Below are positions 26,448-35,873 of a stretch of DNA of 64,000 bases, one piece after another (positions within the stretch are counted from its first letter, which is position 1; each line of letters starts with the position of its first letter). The DNA lies in contig JBJKRL010000055.1 of NCBI GenBank assembly GCA_046704745.1, positions 1-64,000 of the forward strand. The letters run 5' to 3'. The notes under the pieces are model-generated. The model was given only the letters and a program-made list of their open reading frames with translations, was not told where the DNA came from and did no database searches. A program made the position numbers and the translations under genes. This DNA is from CAWGGS01 sp046704745 (lineage in GTDB: Bacteria; Desulfobacterota; Desulfobulbia; Desulfobulbales; Desulfocapsaceae).

Positions 26448-27024
26448 AAACAAGACGCGGACCAGAATACTGGAAACCGCCCTTTGCCTTTTCAACGAGC
26501 ACGGCACCCAGACGATAACGACCAACCACATAGCGGCGGCCATGGACATCAGTCCCGGAAACCTTTATTACCATTTCCGCAACAAAGAAGACATCATCCG
26601 GAACATATTTTCCCTGATGGAACACGAATCCCGTGAAGGATTTGGAGCCATTGCCGCAACCTCCCGATTTACCGGCATGGAGGCTTTTGAAGCAACATTT
26701 GTCTTTATCCAACAGTTCAACAACCGTTTCGCCTTCTTTAAACGGGAAATGCCGGTGCTTCTGCAGCGCGATCAGATTTTGAAAGATCAATTTCAGGACG
26801 TCCATCAAGAGACCCTCGGGCTCATCAGGTCCTTGATAGACGGTGCCATAGCCTGCAATACACTCCGTAAACTTGATGAAAACGAACGGCAGATGTTGGC
26901 AGAAATGAGCTGGATGCTGACGCTCTTTTGGAATAATTATCTGGAAGTCACCGGAAACACCGATGAAGGAACAGAGCGAGGCATTGCCATGATCCGTATG
27001 CTGCTCCAAGGTTTCATGAAATAA
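26422..27024 (+). CDS. TetR family transcriptional regulator
   Basis: This 200-residue protein has a TetR_N DNA-binding domain (residues about 10-56: RTRILETALCLFNEHGTQTITTNHIAAAMDIS, recognition helix GNLYYHFRNKEDI) and a C-terminal helical ligand domain. The reading frame overlaps the radical SAM gene by 26 bases; starts at 26422 and 26431 are both possible. It is likely the autorepressor of the operon, acting at the palindrome between the promoter boxes. The C-terminal region resembles TetR members that sense acyl or lipid-like ligands, but the ligand is not known. Confidence 0.9.
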   Translation: MPGMVKKIKNKTRTRILETALCLFNEHGTQTITTNHIAAAMDISPGNLYYHFRNKEDIIRNIFSLMEHESREGFGAIAATSRFTGMEAFEATFVFIQQFNNRFAFFKREMPVLLQRDQILKDQFQDVHQETLGLIRSLIDGAIACNTLRKLDENERQMLAEMSWMLTLFWNNYLEVTGNTDEGTERGIAMIRMLLQGFMK

Positions 27025-27071
27025 CCACTAGTTCTCATGGGCATCATGGAACTCGAGGTTAGGGTTTACTT

Positions 27072-27680
27072 TCATATGTTCAAAACTTGCTTCGGACAGC
27101 GAACCATGGAACGGATCTCCTGCCAGTTCTCCACCGTCTGGAAGGGATGCTGATTTCTGTTCCACGGCTGGGAAAAGACAAAAGGCGTGATGGCGGCATC
27201 ATGCAGGATTTGGCAGGTTTTTGTCCGGTCGTCGATAAAATATTTCAGACCTTGATCCCGGATGTAACTGATCTTGCCGTCATGGTCACCCATGGCGATC
27301 AGATTGATCCTGGAACAGGTGCGTGCCGGCAGGAAGGTGTCGAGCCAGTCGACAACCGGTTTCGCCTGAGGCCGGGCGGTAATGATGGTTACCGGGGCGA
27401 AATCTGAAAGAACATTCAAGACTTCCTCCATGCCCGGCATCGGCTTTAGGCCGGTTGCCAATGAATCATGCAGAATTTCGTTAAAAATCTGTTCAACCAG
27501 TGACAGAGGCATATCCAGACACTCTTCTACCTTAAAACTGGTAATATCTTCAGCCGTAAAAGAACAGTAGTCATATTCCTCGCAGGCAATCCGCAGAAAG
27601 GCCTCAGCAATATCGGCTATCACCCCGTCGAAATCAAATCCGATTTCAGCCGGAGCGATCTCATATGTTTTCCGGTTCAT
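27072..27680 (-). CDS. HAD-like phosphatase (5'-nucleotidase-type)
   Basis: ATG 27680 gives 202 residues beginning near the catalytic HAD motif I EIGFDFDGVIAD (nucleophile Asp, residue about 17-22). Motif II is TIITARP and motif III/IV is KYFIDDRTKTC. The helical cap of about 70 residues lies after motif I, as in deoxyribonucleotidase-like proteins. Substrate prediction beyond a small phosphate ester is not warranted. It is on the minus strand, 102 bp downstream of panE, and the TetR gene converges on it. Confidence 0.8.
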   Translation of the reverse strand: MNRKTYEIAPAEIGFDFDGVIADIAEAFLRIACEEYDYCSFTAEDITSFKVEECLDMPLSLVEQIFNEILHDSLATGLKPMPGMEEVLNVLSDFAPVTIITARPQAKPVVDWLDTFLPARTCSRINLIAMGDHDGKISYIRDQGLKYFIDDRTKTCQILHDAAITPFVFSQPWNRNQHPFQTVENWQEIRSMVRCPKQVLNI

Positions 27681-27782
27681 ATAATCTTTTTCCCAAAAGC
27701 CACAAACAGAGCTACCCACCCAACCGTACCGCCCATGGTTTTATGTTAAAATAAATCAATGAAATACTCTTCGGATATCCCT

Positions 27783-28727
27783 TTAGGTTTCACGCACCCC
27801 GTAGCCTTTCTCCATCTCTTTTATTCGCCCGACCAAAGACGCGTTAACCGGCGTCTTGATCCCAAAGCTTGCCGCTTCTTTAACCACCGCCCCGTTGATC
27901 GCATCGATCTCGGTTCGTCTCTTCTTCAGAACATCCTGACGCATGGACGAGACATTGGCTGCCGTTGCCCGGCAGACTTCAATCGTTGTTTGGTACGGAT
28001 TATTTTCCACGCTGATTCCTTTGGCGGCCGCCACCTGTTCGGCCTCCAAAACCGCGGCCTTCATCTCGGCCTCAACCCCGGGCAATGACAGCAGGTCGCC
28101 GTTTAAGCAGTCATGGATTGCAGTCAAGGCGTTGATGCCGACATTGACAAAGAGTTTGGACCACAGGCGGGAAAGAATGGCATCGGAGACGGAAACCCTA
28201 AGACCACCGTTTTCAAGGGAAGACACCGTTTTACCGAGCAGCTCCACGGCAGCAGGGTCTGGCTTCTCTAAAAAACCAAGATAAGTCGAACCATTACCTG
28301 CATGACGTGTATGGCCGGCTCCGAGGTAGGTCGCGCCCTCGCTGGTGCACCCATAGGCGGCGACTGCAGCCCCGACCCGATCCCGAAACTCCAGATGGGC
28401 AATACCGTTTTGCATAAAAACGACGATGGTCCCGGAGACACAAAGCGGCTGCCACAACGCAAGCGCCGATTTCAGATCATAGGACTTGACGCAGAGAAAG
28501 AGAACGTCTATCCGGTCAACTGCCGAAGGGTCGGCACTGGCTTTGACGGAGTATTGTTTTCGAAGATCGAATTTTTCATAGATGATGCCCTGGCGGTGAA
28601 TATGATCTGCCCGATCCGGGTCATGATCCAAAATCCAGGGACTTTCACCTGTTGTAAATGTTGCCTCGGCCAGCTTGGCTGCCATAACACAGCCGAGTGC
28701 CCCCGGGCCTGCTATCGCAAAACGCAT
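27783..28727 (-). CDS. panE: 2-dehydropantoate 2-reductase (ketopantoate reductase)
   Basis: This 314-residue protein has an N-terminal NADPH Rossmann motif IAGPGALGCVMAAKLAEA (GxGxxG-like), DVLFLCVKSYD, IVVFMQNGIAHLE and the C-terminal domain with LWSKLFVNVGINALTAI containing the catalytic Lys/Asn pattern. The C-terminal EIDAINGAVV motif is diagnostic of PanE/ApbA. It reduces ketopantoate to pantoate for coenzyme A synthesis. A gene for an exported OB-fold protein lies 20 bp upstream on the same strand, so they are probably co-transcribed. Confidence 0.9.
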   Translation of the reverse strand: MRFAIAGPGALGCVMAAKLAEATFTTGESPWILDHDPDRADHIHRQGIIYEKFDLRKQYSVKASADPSAVDRIDVLFLCVKSYDLKSALALWQPLCVSGTIVVFMQNGIAHLEFRDRVGAAVAAYGCTSEGATYLGAGHTRHAGNGSTYLGFLEKPDPAAVELLGKTVSSLENGGLRVSVSDAILSRLWSKLFVNVGINALTAIHDCLNGDLLSLPGVEAEMKAAVLEAEQVAAAKGISVENNPYQTTIEVCRATAANVSSMRQDVLKKRRTEIDAINGAVVKEAASFGIKTPVNASLVGRIKEMEKGYGVRET

Positions 28728-28747
28728 ATCTTCTCAGCCTTAACCAA

Positions 28748-29317
28748 CTATTTTATCACTTTCGCCCCTTCAATGATTGCAGCATAGGTATAACCGGCCC
28801 CGAAATCCTTATTGGCAGCAAGCTTTCCCTCTACGGTGATCACCTCCCCGACTTTTGCGGTTTCCGTGGAGGTGGCAACAAGGTCATGGGTATTATGCAT
28901 CGGATCTCCGGTTCCATCCTGAATGTGGATCCAGTTTTTCCCCATTATGGCAGGATTGTAACGAACAACCTTGCCGCGAACCCGTACGGTCTTACCGTTC
29001 AGTTTTTTGCTGTTTGCAAAAATTTCGGCCACGCTATAGGCGTCTTTGCCGGTGGCCTTCGCCACTTTGACCTCGGCGTAGGGGGCTCTGGCTGCAGCAC
29101 TCCCGCCGCTTAGCTGTCCCATTGCAGCGGGAGGAGCGCCGTTTTCCTCTTTGACCGCGTCTGAGAAAGACTCGGCCTTTTTATTTGTGACAACATTCCG
29201 GGTTGTTTCCTTTTGTGTTGCTGCCTGAGAATGGGCCACAAAGACAAGCTGCAGCCCGCAAATAAAAAGCAGCGCAAAAAAGAAACCTGAAATTGCAAAT
29301 ATTCTTTTCTTAAACAT
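28748..29317 (-). CDS. Exported OB-fold protein (NrfJ-like)
   Basis: ATG 29317 is preferred, with GGATGGAGAAG upstream. The protein starts with a long signal peptide (RIFAISGFFFALLFICGLQLVFVAHSQA), then a low-complexity linker, then an OB-fold of about 100 residues: GKTVRVRGKVVRYNPAIMGKNWIHIQDGTG, VGEVITVEGKLA and FGAGYTYAAIIEGA. Such OB domains occur in NrfJ-like proteins of anaerobes and could help in cytochrome handling. No cytochrome gene is nearby. Confidence 0.75.
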   Translation of the reverse strand: MFKKRIFAISGFFFALLFICGLQLVFVAHSQAATQKETTRNVVTNKKAESFSDAVKEENGAPPAAMGQLSGGSAAARAPYAEVKVAKATGKDAYSVAEIFANSKKLNGKTVRVRGKVVRYNPAIMGKNWIHIQDGTGDPMHNTHDLVATSTETAKVGEVITVEGKLAANKDFGAGYTYAAIIEGAKVIK

Positions 29318-29364
29318 GGTCTTCTCCATCCTAAAGGTTACCTTGAAAAATTAGATTCTTCGTT

Positions 29365-29520
29365 CAAGACGCAAGGAACGTCGAGAAATTTTATCTGAGG
29401 CGCCTCGTAGGAAGTGCCCTTGGGGTGCATATATGTACTCTTCCGGTGATAAAATTTCCACGCGCAATGCAGAGATCGGACGAAATGGCTATTTTCCCGG
29501 GTTGCCTCATTGTCGTGTTC
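29365..29520. repeat. Dispersed palindromic element, copy B
   Basis: GAGAAATTTTATCTGAGG (29383-29400) and GGTGATAAAATTTCC pair as inverted arms. The right arm is followed by the family tail CGCAATGCAGAGATCGGAC. Compared with the other copies the spacer is about 25 bases longer. Confidence 0.55.
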
Positions 29521-29573
29521 GTCTTGACCCTGATATTGCCCAAGACGCCTCGAGTATTCCCACGTCTTATTTT

Positions 29574-30101
29574 TTACCCTTCTTCAACCAAGAAGGCAAC
29601 ATATTCAAGGAAGGAGCGAGCCCAGGACTCATAGGTTTCTTTTTTGATATGGATTCCGTCTTCAAGAAAAATATCAAGCCCTTTATCCGAATATTTGACA
29701 AAATTATCGAGATAGCAGCATCCGGATTCTCGTGAGACCTTTGCGATATCTGTGTTGAGATGGCGAACGGCATCATCCACCAAAAAGGAAATATTGATGT
29801 GCGGCAGGCTGTTGAGAATAAGTTCCGCGTTGGGATAGGTATTACTTAAACGAATGACAATTCTGCGCAGGATATCAATAAATATATAATCTTGCGCAAT
29901 GACGTTATTGATCCCGCTCATGATCAATATGACATCAGGAGACTGGACAGCCTTCTCAATTTCGGGAAGGCGATTGAGCAACTCCTGGATTTTCTCTCCC
30001 GGAATGCCGTAATTATACACTTTGAAAGAAGGCATCCGTGCCTGCCAATCAAAGTCCGCAATCAGGGAATCTCCCAGTAAAAGGAATGTTCCTTGGCTCA
30101 T
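29574..30101 (-). CDS. SGNH/GDSL hydrolase family protein
   Basis: Starting at ATG 30101 the 175-residue product begins directly with the catalytic block TFLLLGDSLIADFDW (GDS with nucleophile Ser). Block III is LIMSGINNVIAQDY (GxND variant GINN) and the C-terminal block V is EDGIHI with Asp and His. It is a serine esterase/lipase-like hydrolase without a signal peptide, so probably cytoplasmic. Substrate unknown. Upstream in-frame sequence lacks protein character, which supports the later start. Confidence 0.85.
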   Translation of the reverse strand: MSQGTFLLLGDSLIADFDWQARMPSFKVYNYGIPGEKIQELLNRLPEIEKAVQSPDVILIMSGINNVIAQDYIFIDILRRIVIRLSNTYPNAELILNSLPHINISFLVDDAVRHLNTDIAKVSRESGCCYLDNFVKYSDKGLDIFLEDGIHIKKETYESWARSFLEYVAFLVEEG

Positions 30102-30386
30102 AATGATATAGTATTTTTCGAGAAATGATCTGCCCGATTCCGACCATTCCTTTCGCCCTGATCGGAATCGGGCGGAGCACTTTAGCACCGCCTCCCTTCC
30201 CTATCAAACCGACAGCGCGTTTTTGTATCCCTGATTTCCCCGGTTTTCACCTGAAAAGGTGATGAAGCAATTTCATCAATACACTATCTCTTAATTGGGA
30301 TTATTGCAATAGATTGTGCTCTGAAGATAAGAACCTAACCATTTTCTCTATATCGCAAATCATGCCCGTACCCGGTTTTGCTACCA

Positions 30387-32498
30387 TCAGTCAGATTGCA
30401 AGACGACTCCCCCCATGGCAGCTACTGTAACTTTACCGGTTCTAAGGCTCTTTGCCCCCTCCTCAATGGTAAGAAAATCAGCAGGCGATGAAGAAGCCGT
30501 ATCAATTATCTTATACCAGCGCCGCGAATGATTGCTGGAAGGCACTTCAGGAACACTAAAAAGCGCATCTTTTTGCCGGTGACCGTTGAGCATGACAAAA
30601 AAATCAGCCTCTTTTTCTCCTGTGGCCCCTCTCCCGTCCAGCAAAAAGGCCAGAACCCTGCATTGCAACGACCAATCCGTTATTCCCGGAGCAAGCGATT
30701 GCCAAATGATCTCCCGGAAGGAATTGCCATTCGCACCCTTGATATCATCCGTAAAGAAATTTACTCGACGGAAAAGGCTGTGGTTTTTTCTCATTGCAAT
30801 GCATTTTTTAAAAAACCTGAGCAGGTCGGAGTTTTTTTTTGTAAGCGACCAGTCCAGCCAGCTGATAGGATTATCCTGGCACCAGGCATTGTTGTTGCCG
30901 TTTTGACTACGACCGAACTCATCCCCGGCAACGAGCATCGGCACCCCCTGCGATAAAAAAAGGATAAGCGCCATGGTCTTGAGGCGACGAAGACGAAGCT
31001 CGGTAATCTTCTTTGTGGCGGGGAAGCCCTCCTTGCCGCTGTTCCAGCTGTAGTTGAGGTTTTCACCATCCCGGTTTTCTTCGCCGTTGCCGAAGTTTCG
31101 TTTCTCATTGAAGCTTACCAGATCGTACAGGGTGAAACCGTCGTGACTGGTTATAAAATTCACCGAATTGCAAGGTCCTCTGGAACTCGGTTGATACAGG
31201 TCCGAACTTCCGGCAATCCTGGTAGCCAGGTTGGTTACAGTCCCCGATAGACCTGTCATAAAAGCCCGGACGTCATCTCTGAACCTGCCATTCCATTCGC
31301 CCCAGCGGACATCGGTGGAAAACGAACCGACCTGATAGAGTCCCGCCGCATCCCAAGCCTCGGCAATGATTTTGGTATCGCGTAGAACCGGATCTTCGGC
31401 TATCACCTCAATCATGGGAGGATTGGGCAATACCCGGCCAAGCCTGTCCCGTCCGAGGATGGATGCGAGGTCGAAACGAAAACCGTCCACATGCATCTCG
31501 ATAACCCAATACCTCAGGGAACTGCGGATCAACTCCCGAACCACCGGATGGTTACAGTTCATGGTATTGCCGCAGCCGGAAAAATTGAGATACGCATGTT
31601 CCAGAGGGTCAAGAAGGTAATAGATGGGGTTATCGATACCACGAAAACTGCTGGTTATCCCGTCATACCCTCCTTCACCGGTATGGTTGAAAACCATATC
31701 GAGGATAACCTCTATTCCAGCCCGGTGCAGGGCCAGGACCATCTCCTTGAACTCGTTGACATGGTTGAGACAATCGGCAGCATAGCCGGACTTTAATGCG
31801 AAAAACGACACAGGATTGTAGCCCCAGAAGTTTTTCAACAGTCGGTGCGTTCGGGGATCCCTAAAGAAGTTGTCATTCTCGTCGAATTCAGCCACCGGCA
31901 TTAGTTCCACCGCGGTCACACCCAACTCCTTTAGATACCCGATCTTCTCTATGATACCCCGGTACGTGCCGGGATGGCAAACACCGGAACTTTTGTGCCG
32001 GGTGAAACCGCGAACATGCATCTCGTAGATGATGGTTTGGCTCAACGGGGTTTTGAGCGGACGGTCATCATGCCAATCAAATTCGTGCCCTATAATACCG
32101 CATACCGGTTCATGGCCGTAATGGGCAGCCTGCCCCCATTTTCTCGGCGCCAGCATCCGAGCGAACGGATCGATGAGAACCTTGTGAGGATCATAGACCA
32201 GACCGGATTCCTGTGAATTTTTTGTTCCGTCGATCCTGTACCCGTAACGAAGTTCGGTTTCCCGGGTTTGTAAGAAGACATGCCAGATATCGCCTGTCTT
32301 ATTGAGATCGGCGGACAGCGGCAATTCCTGACGGTGGAAGGATTCTTTGCCGGAAAGAACAGGGAAGTCCACCACCAGCGTTACCGTTTTCCCATGGCGG
32401 CAGAACAGAGAAAAGTTTATCCCTTCAGGCATCACCGTCACTCCCAGAGGCAGCGAACACCCTCTTTTTTGTCTGATTTGTGGAATTGTCTTGGACAT
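30387..32498 (-). CDS. glgX: Glycogen debranching enzyme / isoamylase-type (GlgX/TreX)
   Basis: This 703-residue GH13 protein has an N-terminal CBM48 domain (LPLGVTVMPEGINFSLFCRHG), then the catalytic barrel: IYEMHVRGFT, VTAVELMPV, VILDMVFNHTGEG, EMHVDGFRFDLA with the nucleophile Asp, KIIAEAWD with the acid/base Glu, and FITSHDGFTLYDL. This is the isoamylase pattern that cuts alpha-1,6 branches of glycogen. It starts in a very AT-rich leader without an evident Shine-Dalgarno sequence. No other glycogen genes lie next to it. Confidence 0.93.
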   Translation of the reverse strand: MSKTIPQIRQKRGCSLPLGVTVMPEGINFSLFCRHGKTVTLVVDFPVLSGKESFHRQELPLSADLNKTGDIWHVFLQTRETELRYGYRIDGTKNSQESGLVYDPHKVLIDPFARMLAPRKWGQAAHYGHEPVCGIIGHEFDWHDDRPLKTPLSQTIIYEMHVRGFTRHKSSGVCHPGTYRGIIEKIGYLKELGVTAVELMPVAEFDENDNFFRDPRTHRLLKNFWGYNPVSFFALKSGYAADCLNHVNEFKEMVLALHRAGIEVILDMVFNHTGEGGYDGITSSFRGIDNPIYYLLDPLEHAYLNFSGCGNTMNCNHPVVRELIRSSLRYWVIEMHVDGFRFDLASILGRDRLGRVLPNPPMIEVIAEDPVLRDTKIIAEAWDAAGLYQVGSFSTDVRWGEWNGRFRDDVRAFMTGLSGTVTNLATRIAGSSDLYQPSSRGPCNSVNFITSHDGFTLYDLVSFNEKRNFGNGEENRDGENLNYSWNSGKEGFPATKKITELRLRRLKTMALILFLSQGVPMLVAGDEFGRSQNGNNNAWCQDNPISWLDWSLTKKNSDLLRFFKKCIAMRKNHSLFRRVNFFTDDIKGANGNSFREIIWQSLAPGITDWSLQCRVLAFLLDGRGATGEKEADFFVMLNGHRQKDALFSVPEVPSSNHSRRWYKIIDTASSSPADFLTIEEGAKSLRTGKVTVAAMGGVVLQSD

Positions 32499-32502
32499 AT
32501 AT

Positions 32503-32521
32503 GATAATGATTACTATAATC
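32503..32521. promoter_or_regulatory. Fur-box-like sequence before glgX
   Basis: GATAATGATTACTATAATC shares about 15 of 19 positions with the classical Fur box and lies a few bases upstream of the glgX ATG. It could equally be an AT-rich -10 region of the promoter. Confidence 0.25.
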
Positions 32522-32647
32522 AAAAAAGTAAAGGTTAACAATATTTTTTGTGGAGATGTTTCGGTTTTACCCGGCTTCTCCAGTTTATAGCAGGTTTTAA
32601 GAATCTAGAAGGGAAAAATACGATTGCCGGAGAATGAGGAGACGGAC

Positions 32648-33586
32648 ATGTATGAAAAATTGACGATTGGCGACAGAATCATCACTCCCATTGACTGGGA
32701 GATGACCCCGGATTTGAGTTTTGGAACATTTGAATCATGGGGTGGACGGGAAAGAGTCCGGAATAACAATGAGCGTATTTATTATTTCTTCGTCGATGCC
32801 TGGGGAGAAAAGCCCAAGGTATGTCTGATGGAACGAGGAATAAAACATGCCAAGATTCTAGCTGAGATTGATGCGCCGGAGGATATCGTCCGCCAATGCG
32901 TCGAGCAACAGGGACAGACGGCCCGCTTTGATCGAAGTTTTGCCATAAACGAAGTCCTAAAACAGTGGCTTATCGACACCGTACTCGATGGAGGAGACAA
33001 CTCGTTAATCTTTCCCATTCGGGAAGAGAAAATAAAGGAAGATATGGGAAAGGCCTTACCCTTGTTTAGCACGGCTGGTTACACTGAAGCCCCATGCCGT
33101 TTTCCGCCCGAACCTGCCGTCATTATTGAGGAAGACCTCGTCGATATCATTACCGGATGGAATTTTTTTGACTCTGCTCTCAATCCCGGAGGGAATTTCC
33201 CCAACGCCCTGTTCCGCACCGATAACGATCGCCTGGTTATCGATGCTAAGACCGCACTGATGTGGCAAAGGGATGGCCTGGATATTACCTCGATTCGCAG
33301 AATACATCAGCAAATCGAGGAGATGAACAAAGAAAAATATGCCGGCTTCAACGATTGGCGTCTACCGACTCTGGAAGAGGCAATGTCGCTGCTGGAGCCG
33401 GTTCCAAACGCCAAAGGGATCCATCTTCACCCTTGTTTTTCCAAAGAACAGCCTTTTATTTTTGTAGCTGCTAGAAGAAGTCCCGGAGGTTACTGGTTTG
33501 TCGACTACAAACATGGCCGCACCTTTTGGTCATCCGGAACGATTCCGGGTGGCTTTGGGAGACTTGTGAGGACGATGTCTCTATGA
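32648..33586 (+). CDS. DUF1566 domain protein
   Basis: ATG 32648 is preceded by GAGGAGACGG, so it is preferred over the TTG at 32624. The 312-residue product has an N-terminal domain of unknown family (YYFFVDAWGEKPKVCLMERGI). A C-terminal DUF1566 module follows: DAKTALMWQRDGLD, KYAGFNDWRLPTLEEAMSLLE, and FWSSGTIPGGFGRLVRTM. DUF1566 is a C-type-lectin-like fold found in secreted and cytoplasmic proteins, and no signal peptide is seen here. Its stop overlaps the start of the next gene by four bases (ATGA). Confidence 0.8.
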   Translation: MYEKLTIGDRIITPIDWEMTPDLSFGTFESWGGRERVRNNNERIYYFFVDAWGEKPKVCLMERGIKHAKILAEIDAPEDIVRQCVEQQGQTARFDRSFAINEVLKQWLIDTVLDGGDNSLIFPIREEKIKEDMGKALPLFSTAGYTEAPCRFPPEPAVIIEEDLVDIITGWNFFDSALNPGGNFPNALFRTDNDRLVIDAKTALMWQRDGLDITSIRRIHQQIEEMNKEKYAGFNDWRLPTLEEAMSLLEPVPNAKGIHLHPCFSKEQPFIFVAARRSPGGYWFVDYKHGRTFWSSGTIPGGFGRLVRTMSL

Positions 33587-34485
33587 AAATCCTAATCACC
33601 GGGGGAACAGGTTTTGTAGGCACCGCCTTGGCAGGCCGTCTGCTTGCTAAGGGGCACCAGGTAACAGTAACCAGCAGTCGGGAGTCATCCAATCCGGACC
33701 TACATCCTTCCCTCACCTACCTGGTCGCCGATACCAGCAAGCAGGGAAACTGGCAAAAACTGGTTGCCGAACAGGATGTCTTGGTCAACCTGGCCGGACG
33801 TTCCATTTTCCATCTCTGGACAACACGCTACAAGGAAGAGATCAGAAACAGCCGGATCCTCACGACCCGCAATCTTGTCGAGGCCATCCCCGAAAACAGC
33901 AAACAGGTGCTGCTGAATGCCTCGGCCGTGGGCTTCTACGGAGATGGCGGTGATTCGGAAAAGGATGAGTCGGCTCCTTCCGGGAACGGATTTCTGGCGG
34001 AAGTCTGCAGGGAATGGGAAAGGGAAGCAAAGAAGGCTGATCGAAAAGGCGTACAAGTGGTAGTGATGCGCTTTGGAGTTGTTCTAGGGACAAACGGCGG
34101 GGCCATTGCCTCCATGAAGATGCCGTTTGAAATGGGTCTGGGTGGTCCCATCGGCAACGGTCGTCAGTGGTTCCCCTGGATCCATCTGGAAGATCTGATT
34201 CAAGCCCTTCTTTTTCTCCTCGCCAAACAAGGATGTCAGGGTGTCTATAACTTTGTTGCCCCCGGTATGGTTAGGCAAAAAGAGTTCGCCGCAACCCTGG
34301 GACGGTTCCTGCGTCGGCCAGCCATAATGCCTGCCCCGTCGTGGCTCATGAAACTCACCCTTGGAGAATTCGGAAAGTCGCTGATCCAAGGACAAAAGGT
34401 CGTTCCCAAAGCACTGTTACAGCAGGGGTACCAGTTTATCTACCCCGAGCTTCAACCAGCCATGCAGGAGATTCTTGGCCGATAG
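33583..34485 (+). CDS. NAD-dependent epimerase-like protein (TIGR01777 type)
   Basis: The start overlaps the previous stop (ATGA at 33583), giving translational coupling. The 300-residue product has ILITGGTGFVGTALAGRLLAKG (Rossmann GxxGxxG), VLVNLAGRSIF, LLNASAVGFYGDGG and the typical TIGR01777 features WEREAKKA, VVVMRFGVVLG and MKMPFEMGLGGPIGNGRQWFPWIHLEDL. Members are linked to cell-division or cell-envelope genes and the substrate is not known. The catalytic YxxxK pair is replaced by the FYGD/REWE region, as is usual in this subgroup. Confidence 0.88.
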   Translation: MKILITGGTGFVGTALAGRLLAKGHQVTVTSSRESSNPDLHPSLTYLVADTSKQGNWQKLVAEQDVLVNLAGRSIFHLWTTRYKEEIRNSRILTTRNLVEAIPENSKQVLLNASAVGFYGDGGDSEKDESAPSGNGFLAEVCREWEREAKKADRKGVQVVVMRFGVVLGTNGGAIASMKMPFEMGLGGPIGNGRQWFPWIHLEDLIQALLFLLAKQGCQGVYNFVAPGMVRQKEFAATLGRFLRRPAIMPAPSWLMKLTLGEFGKSLIQGQKVVPKALLQQGYQFIYPELQPAMQEILGR

Positions 34486-34709
34486 CCTCTATAGCCCGCA
34501 CCCTCTTTTATTCTTCCCTCCTCTGGATTATTCAAGACAATCTATGGACAGATGAGGTCGGAGATACTATTATCGCGATTGCGATGTTTCCGTTTCAAGA
34601 CTCACGGATTTCGGCTTTTGTTCCCGGCATCCCCCGCTGAAAGGGCTGCTCCGTAGTCAAATGGGCTGTGAAGTACAGATTACGCCTGTAGCACAAGAGG
34701 GAGAGAGAT

Positions 34710-35873
34710 GTGAGTCGTAGTCTCAAAGCAACATTACTGGTGATCATGGGGATGGCTTTGGCCTTTGGTTTTATGCATCACCTTGTTTCCAGAGAGGTTG
34801 CGGATTTTGAGCGGCTTCATATTTTTCTCTTCAATCTCTGCGCTGGCGGCACCATCCTCATCTATTTCACGGAAGACCTCCCAGCTCTTTCCTTACAGGG
34901 AGTCCTTTTTCTGTGTCTCTCGCTTGTCTTCAGTATCTGCGCCTTCATGAAGTCGTATGGTCCCACGGTAATCATGCCGCTGGTTCTCACAGGCATTGTC
35001 GAACGAGTCCGGGTAGCCCGCTTCGGCAGCGTCCTGCCCAGGGGGCTCTTTGCCAAAACAGAGAGCATTCCCCGCAAATTTCATCAGGCTGCGCTGTTCT
35101 GTCTGTCTCTGAGCCTGATTCAGGCTTCTCTGGTTGTCTTGAACAATGTTTACCTGCGCTGGATGCCCCTGGGAAAACTGCAGTTGGATACGTTCTTTCT
35201 CTGCTTTTCCTTTCCATTGACCCTGATCGGCATGTCGGTCATCTTCGCTCTGATGAAGGAAGAAATGTCGCCGCTGATGACGGTCCTCCAGGAATCCGCC
35301 TTTTGGATTATCAACCTCGGTGTGATCATCTTTTTCCTCTTCATCATCGACAGACTGCTCCTGCCTCAGGTTATTATCGCTGTCGTCCTCTTCCTGACCG
35401 TGGGCATAATCTTCGATCTATACTGGCATCAGGGCATCCACCTGCAACAGAAATCCTTTTTAAGCTCAGGCATCCTTTTTTTAATGATTACATCAATCAC
35501 CGGAATCGCCTATATTCTGCTTACCTTTTCAGCAACTCGTACTCCCCAGAATATCCATTGGCTCCTTAACCTCCATGCCTTCACAGCCCTCTACGGCTGG
35601 AACCTGAGCGGTCTTGCGGTCATCATCCGCCGCCGCGATTTTCCCATTCGTCTGCATTCGCAGCGCGTCATCTTCTTCCACTGGCTGACCGTACTGGTAC
35701 TCTGCCCGTTAGGCTATTATTATGCACCTTTTGCGGTGGTGGCTGTCATCGCCTATATCGGATTGCTCTACATCCTGTTTTTCAATAAAGGACAGATTGA
35801 CAAGACCTTCGTCTCCGTGGAGGAGCAGGCCCTGTCGGAAGAGAATCAGGCCCCCGGCATACCGGCCCATTGA
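34710..35873 (+). CDS. Polytopic membrane protein, unknown
   Basis: A GTG start with GAGGGAGAGAG upstream gives 387 residues with roughly 10-11 transmembrane helices, and a polar tail after residue 365. There is no recognised transporter signature. A lone conserved-looking His pair (FMHHLV) and WLLNLHAFTALYGWNLSG might hold a cofactor. The C-terminus overlaps, tail to tail, the isochorismatase-like gene by 28 bp. It may be a transporter or a membrane-bound electron-transfer protein, but that is not established. Confidence 0.65.
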   Translation: MSRSLKATLLVIMGMALAFGFMHHLVSREVADFERLHIFLFNLCAGGTILIYFTEDLPALSLQGVLFLCLSLVFSICAFMKSYGPTVIMPLVLTGIVERVRVARFGSVLPRGLFAKTESIPRKFHQAALFCLSLSLIQASLVVLNNVYLRWMPLGKLQLDTFFLCFSFPLTLIGMSVIFALMKEEMSPLMTVLQESAFWIINLGVIIFFLFIIDRLLLPQVIIAVVLFLTVGIIFDLYWHQGIHLQQKSFLSSGILFLMITSITGIAYILLTFSATRTPQNIHWLLNLHAFTALYGWNLSGLAVIIRRRDFPIRLHSQRVIFFHWLTVLVLCPLGYYYAPFAVVAVIAYIGLLYILFFNKGQIDKTFVSVEEQALSEENQAPGIPAH

